Assembly: GCA_004346725.1 (NCBI GenBank)
Contig: SMDE01000011.1
Coordinates: forward strand, 62,001 to 126,000
From: Phytobacter diazotrophicus
GTDB lineage: Bacteria; Pseudomonadota; Gammaproteobacteria; Enterobacterales; Enterobacteriaceae
Length of the DNA stretch: 64,000 nucleotides
Direction: 5' to 3'
Part shown: piece after piece, positions 63,853 through 64,000 of the stretch
Numbering within the stretch: position 1 is the stretch's first letter
How the letters are laid out: each line of letters opens with the position of its first letter
Position numbers and translations under genes: made by a program
Notes under the pieces: generated by a model
Seen by the model: the letters and a program-made list of their open reading frames with translations, nothing else
Told to the model about the DNA's origin: nothing
The model's database searches: none

Positions 63853-64000
63853 TTAACGTTTTTTGCCCATGGCTGCCGCCAGCGCATCCATCATGGCGCT
63901 GTTGCCAGCAGGCTGCGACTCGCGCCCGCGTGGTTTCGCCGGACGGGCGGCAGGGCGGTTGCCTGCCTCGCGAGTGCCACCATTGCCACGCCGTGAATTG
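63853..64000 (-). CDS. yhgF: YhgF (Tex-family) C-terminus, partial
   Basis: The last 48 codons of a gene entering from beyond the window. The readable tail is basic and rich in R, G and P (RGRESQPAGN), ending in AMMDALAAAMGKKR, which matches the end of YhgF. The E. coli protein is a large S1-domain RNA-binding Tex homologue. The upstream position relative to feoA is as in E. coli. Only the tail is visible. Confidence 0.9.
   Translation of the reverse strand, partial: NSRRGNGGTREAGNRPAARPAKPRGRESQPAGNSAMMDALAAAMGKKR

Overview
The window is a contiguous piece of an enterobacterial chromosome. Nearly every gene is recognisable as an Escherichia coli/Salmonella-type orthologue in the familiar order: zntA, yhhN, yhhL, rsmD, ftsYEX, rpoH, livJ, panM, livKHMGF, ugpBAECQ, yhhA, ggt, aaaT, ryhB, yhhX, yhhW, gntRKU, yhgN, asd, glgBXCAP, glpD, glpEGR, malT, malPQ, gntT, nfuA, gntX, bioH, feoCBA, yhgF. 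The gene set differs from E. coli K-12 as I remember it: there is no yhhM-sized gene between yhhN and yhhL, no rtc genes between glpR and malT, a MocR regulator plus aminotransferase pair after rpoH, a bactofilin beside ryhB, a membrane-anchored phosphate-binding-protein-like gene after glgP, and a YhcN-type small protein gene before feoC. ERIC elements and a REP-like palindrome family are present. Together these suggest an Enterobacter-group member of the Enterobacteriaceae (Enterobacter, Lelliottia, Leclercia or a close relative). The genus cannot be fixed from sequence reading alone.

Layout. 1-6300: the 5' end of the metal exporter gene zntA with its MerR-type promoter, small membrane protein genes, the rRNA methylase gene rsmD, then the ftsY-ftsE-ftsX division and SRP-receptor operon and the heat-shock sigma gene rpoH. 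6300-9240: a divergent MocR/GabR-like regulator and GABA-type aminotransferase. 9240-17080: the branched-chain amino acid ABC transporter, with two paralogous binding proteins (livJ, livK) separated by panM, a tandem ERIC array and a REP element. 17080-22220: the phosphate-regulated ugp glycerol-3-phosphate system. 22215-28112: yhhA, gamma-glutamyltranspeptidase, aaaT, the iron-responsive sRNA RyhB, a bactofilin, yhhX and the pirin-like yhhW. 28215-31221: gluconate regulator, kinase and transporter, followed by yhgN and asd. 33478-42930: the full glycogen operon glgBXCAP. 43063-44583: an unnamed membrane plus solute-binding protein. 44633-48375: aerobic glycerol-3-phosphate dehydrogenase and the divergent glpEGR. 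48416-56253: malT and malPQ. 56321-64000: gntT, Fe-S carrier nfuA, gntX, biotin gene bioH, a YhcN-type protein, feoABC and the 3' end of yhgF.

Functionally the window is dominated by carbon storage and uptake (glycogen, maltodextrin, gluconate, glycerol-3-phosphate) and by amino acid uptake. Sites for known regulators are readable directly: ZntR, sigma-E and DnaA at rpoH, PhoB at ugpB, Fur at ryhB and feo, FNR at feo, GntR at gntK and gntT, GlpR and CRP at glpD, CRP at malT and MalT at malP, with an IscR-like site at nfuA.

No phage, insertion sequence, CRISPR array, defence island or tRNA/rRNA gene was seen. The least ordinary parts are the 3.4-copy 150-bp ERIC array (10564-11068), the bactofilin gene whose 3' end collides with ryhB (25223-25957), and the five-helix protein with a periplasmic PstS-like domain (43063-44583).
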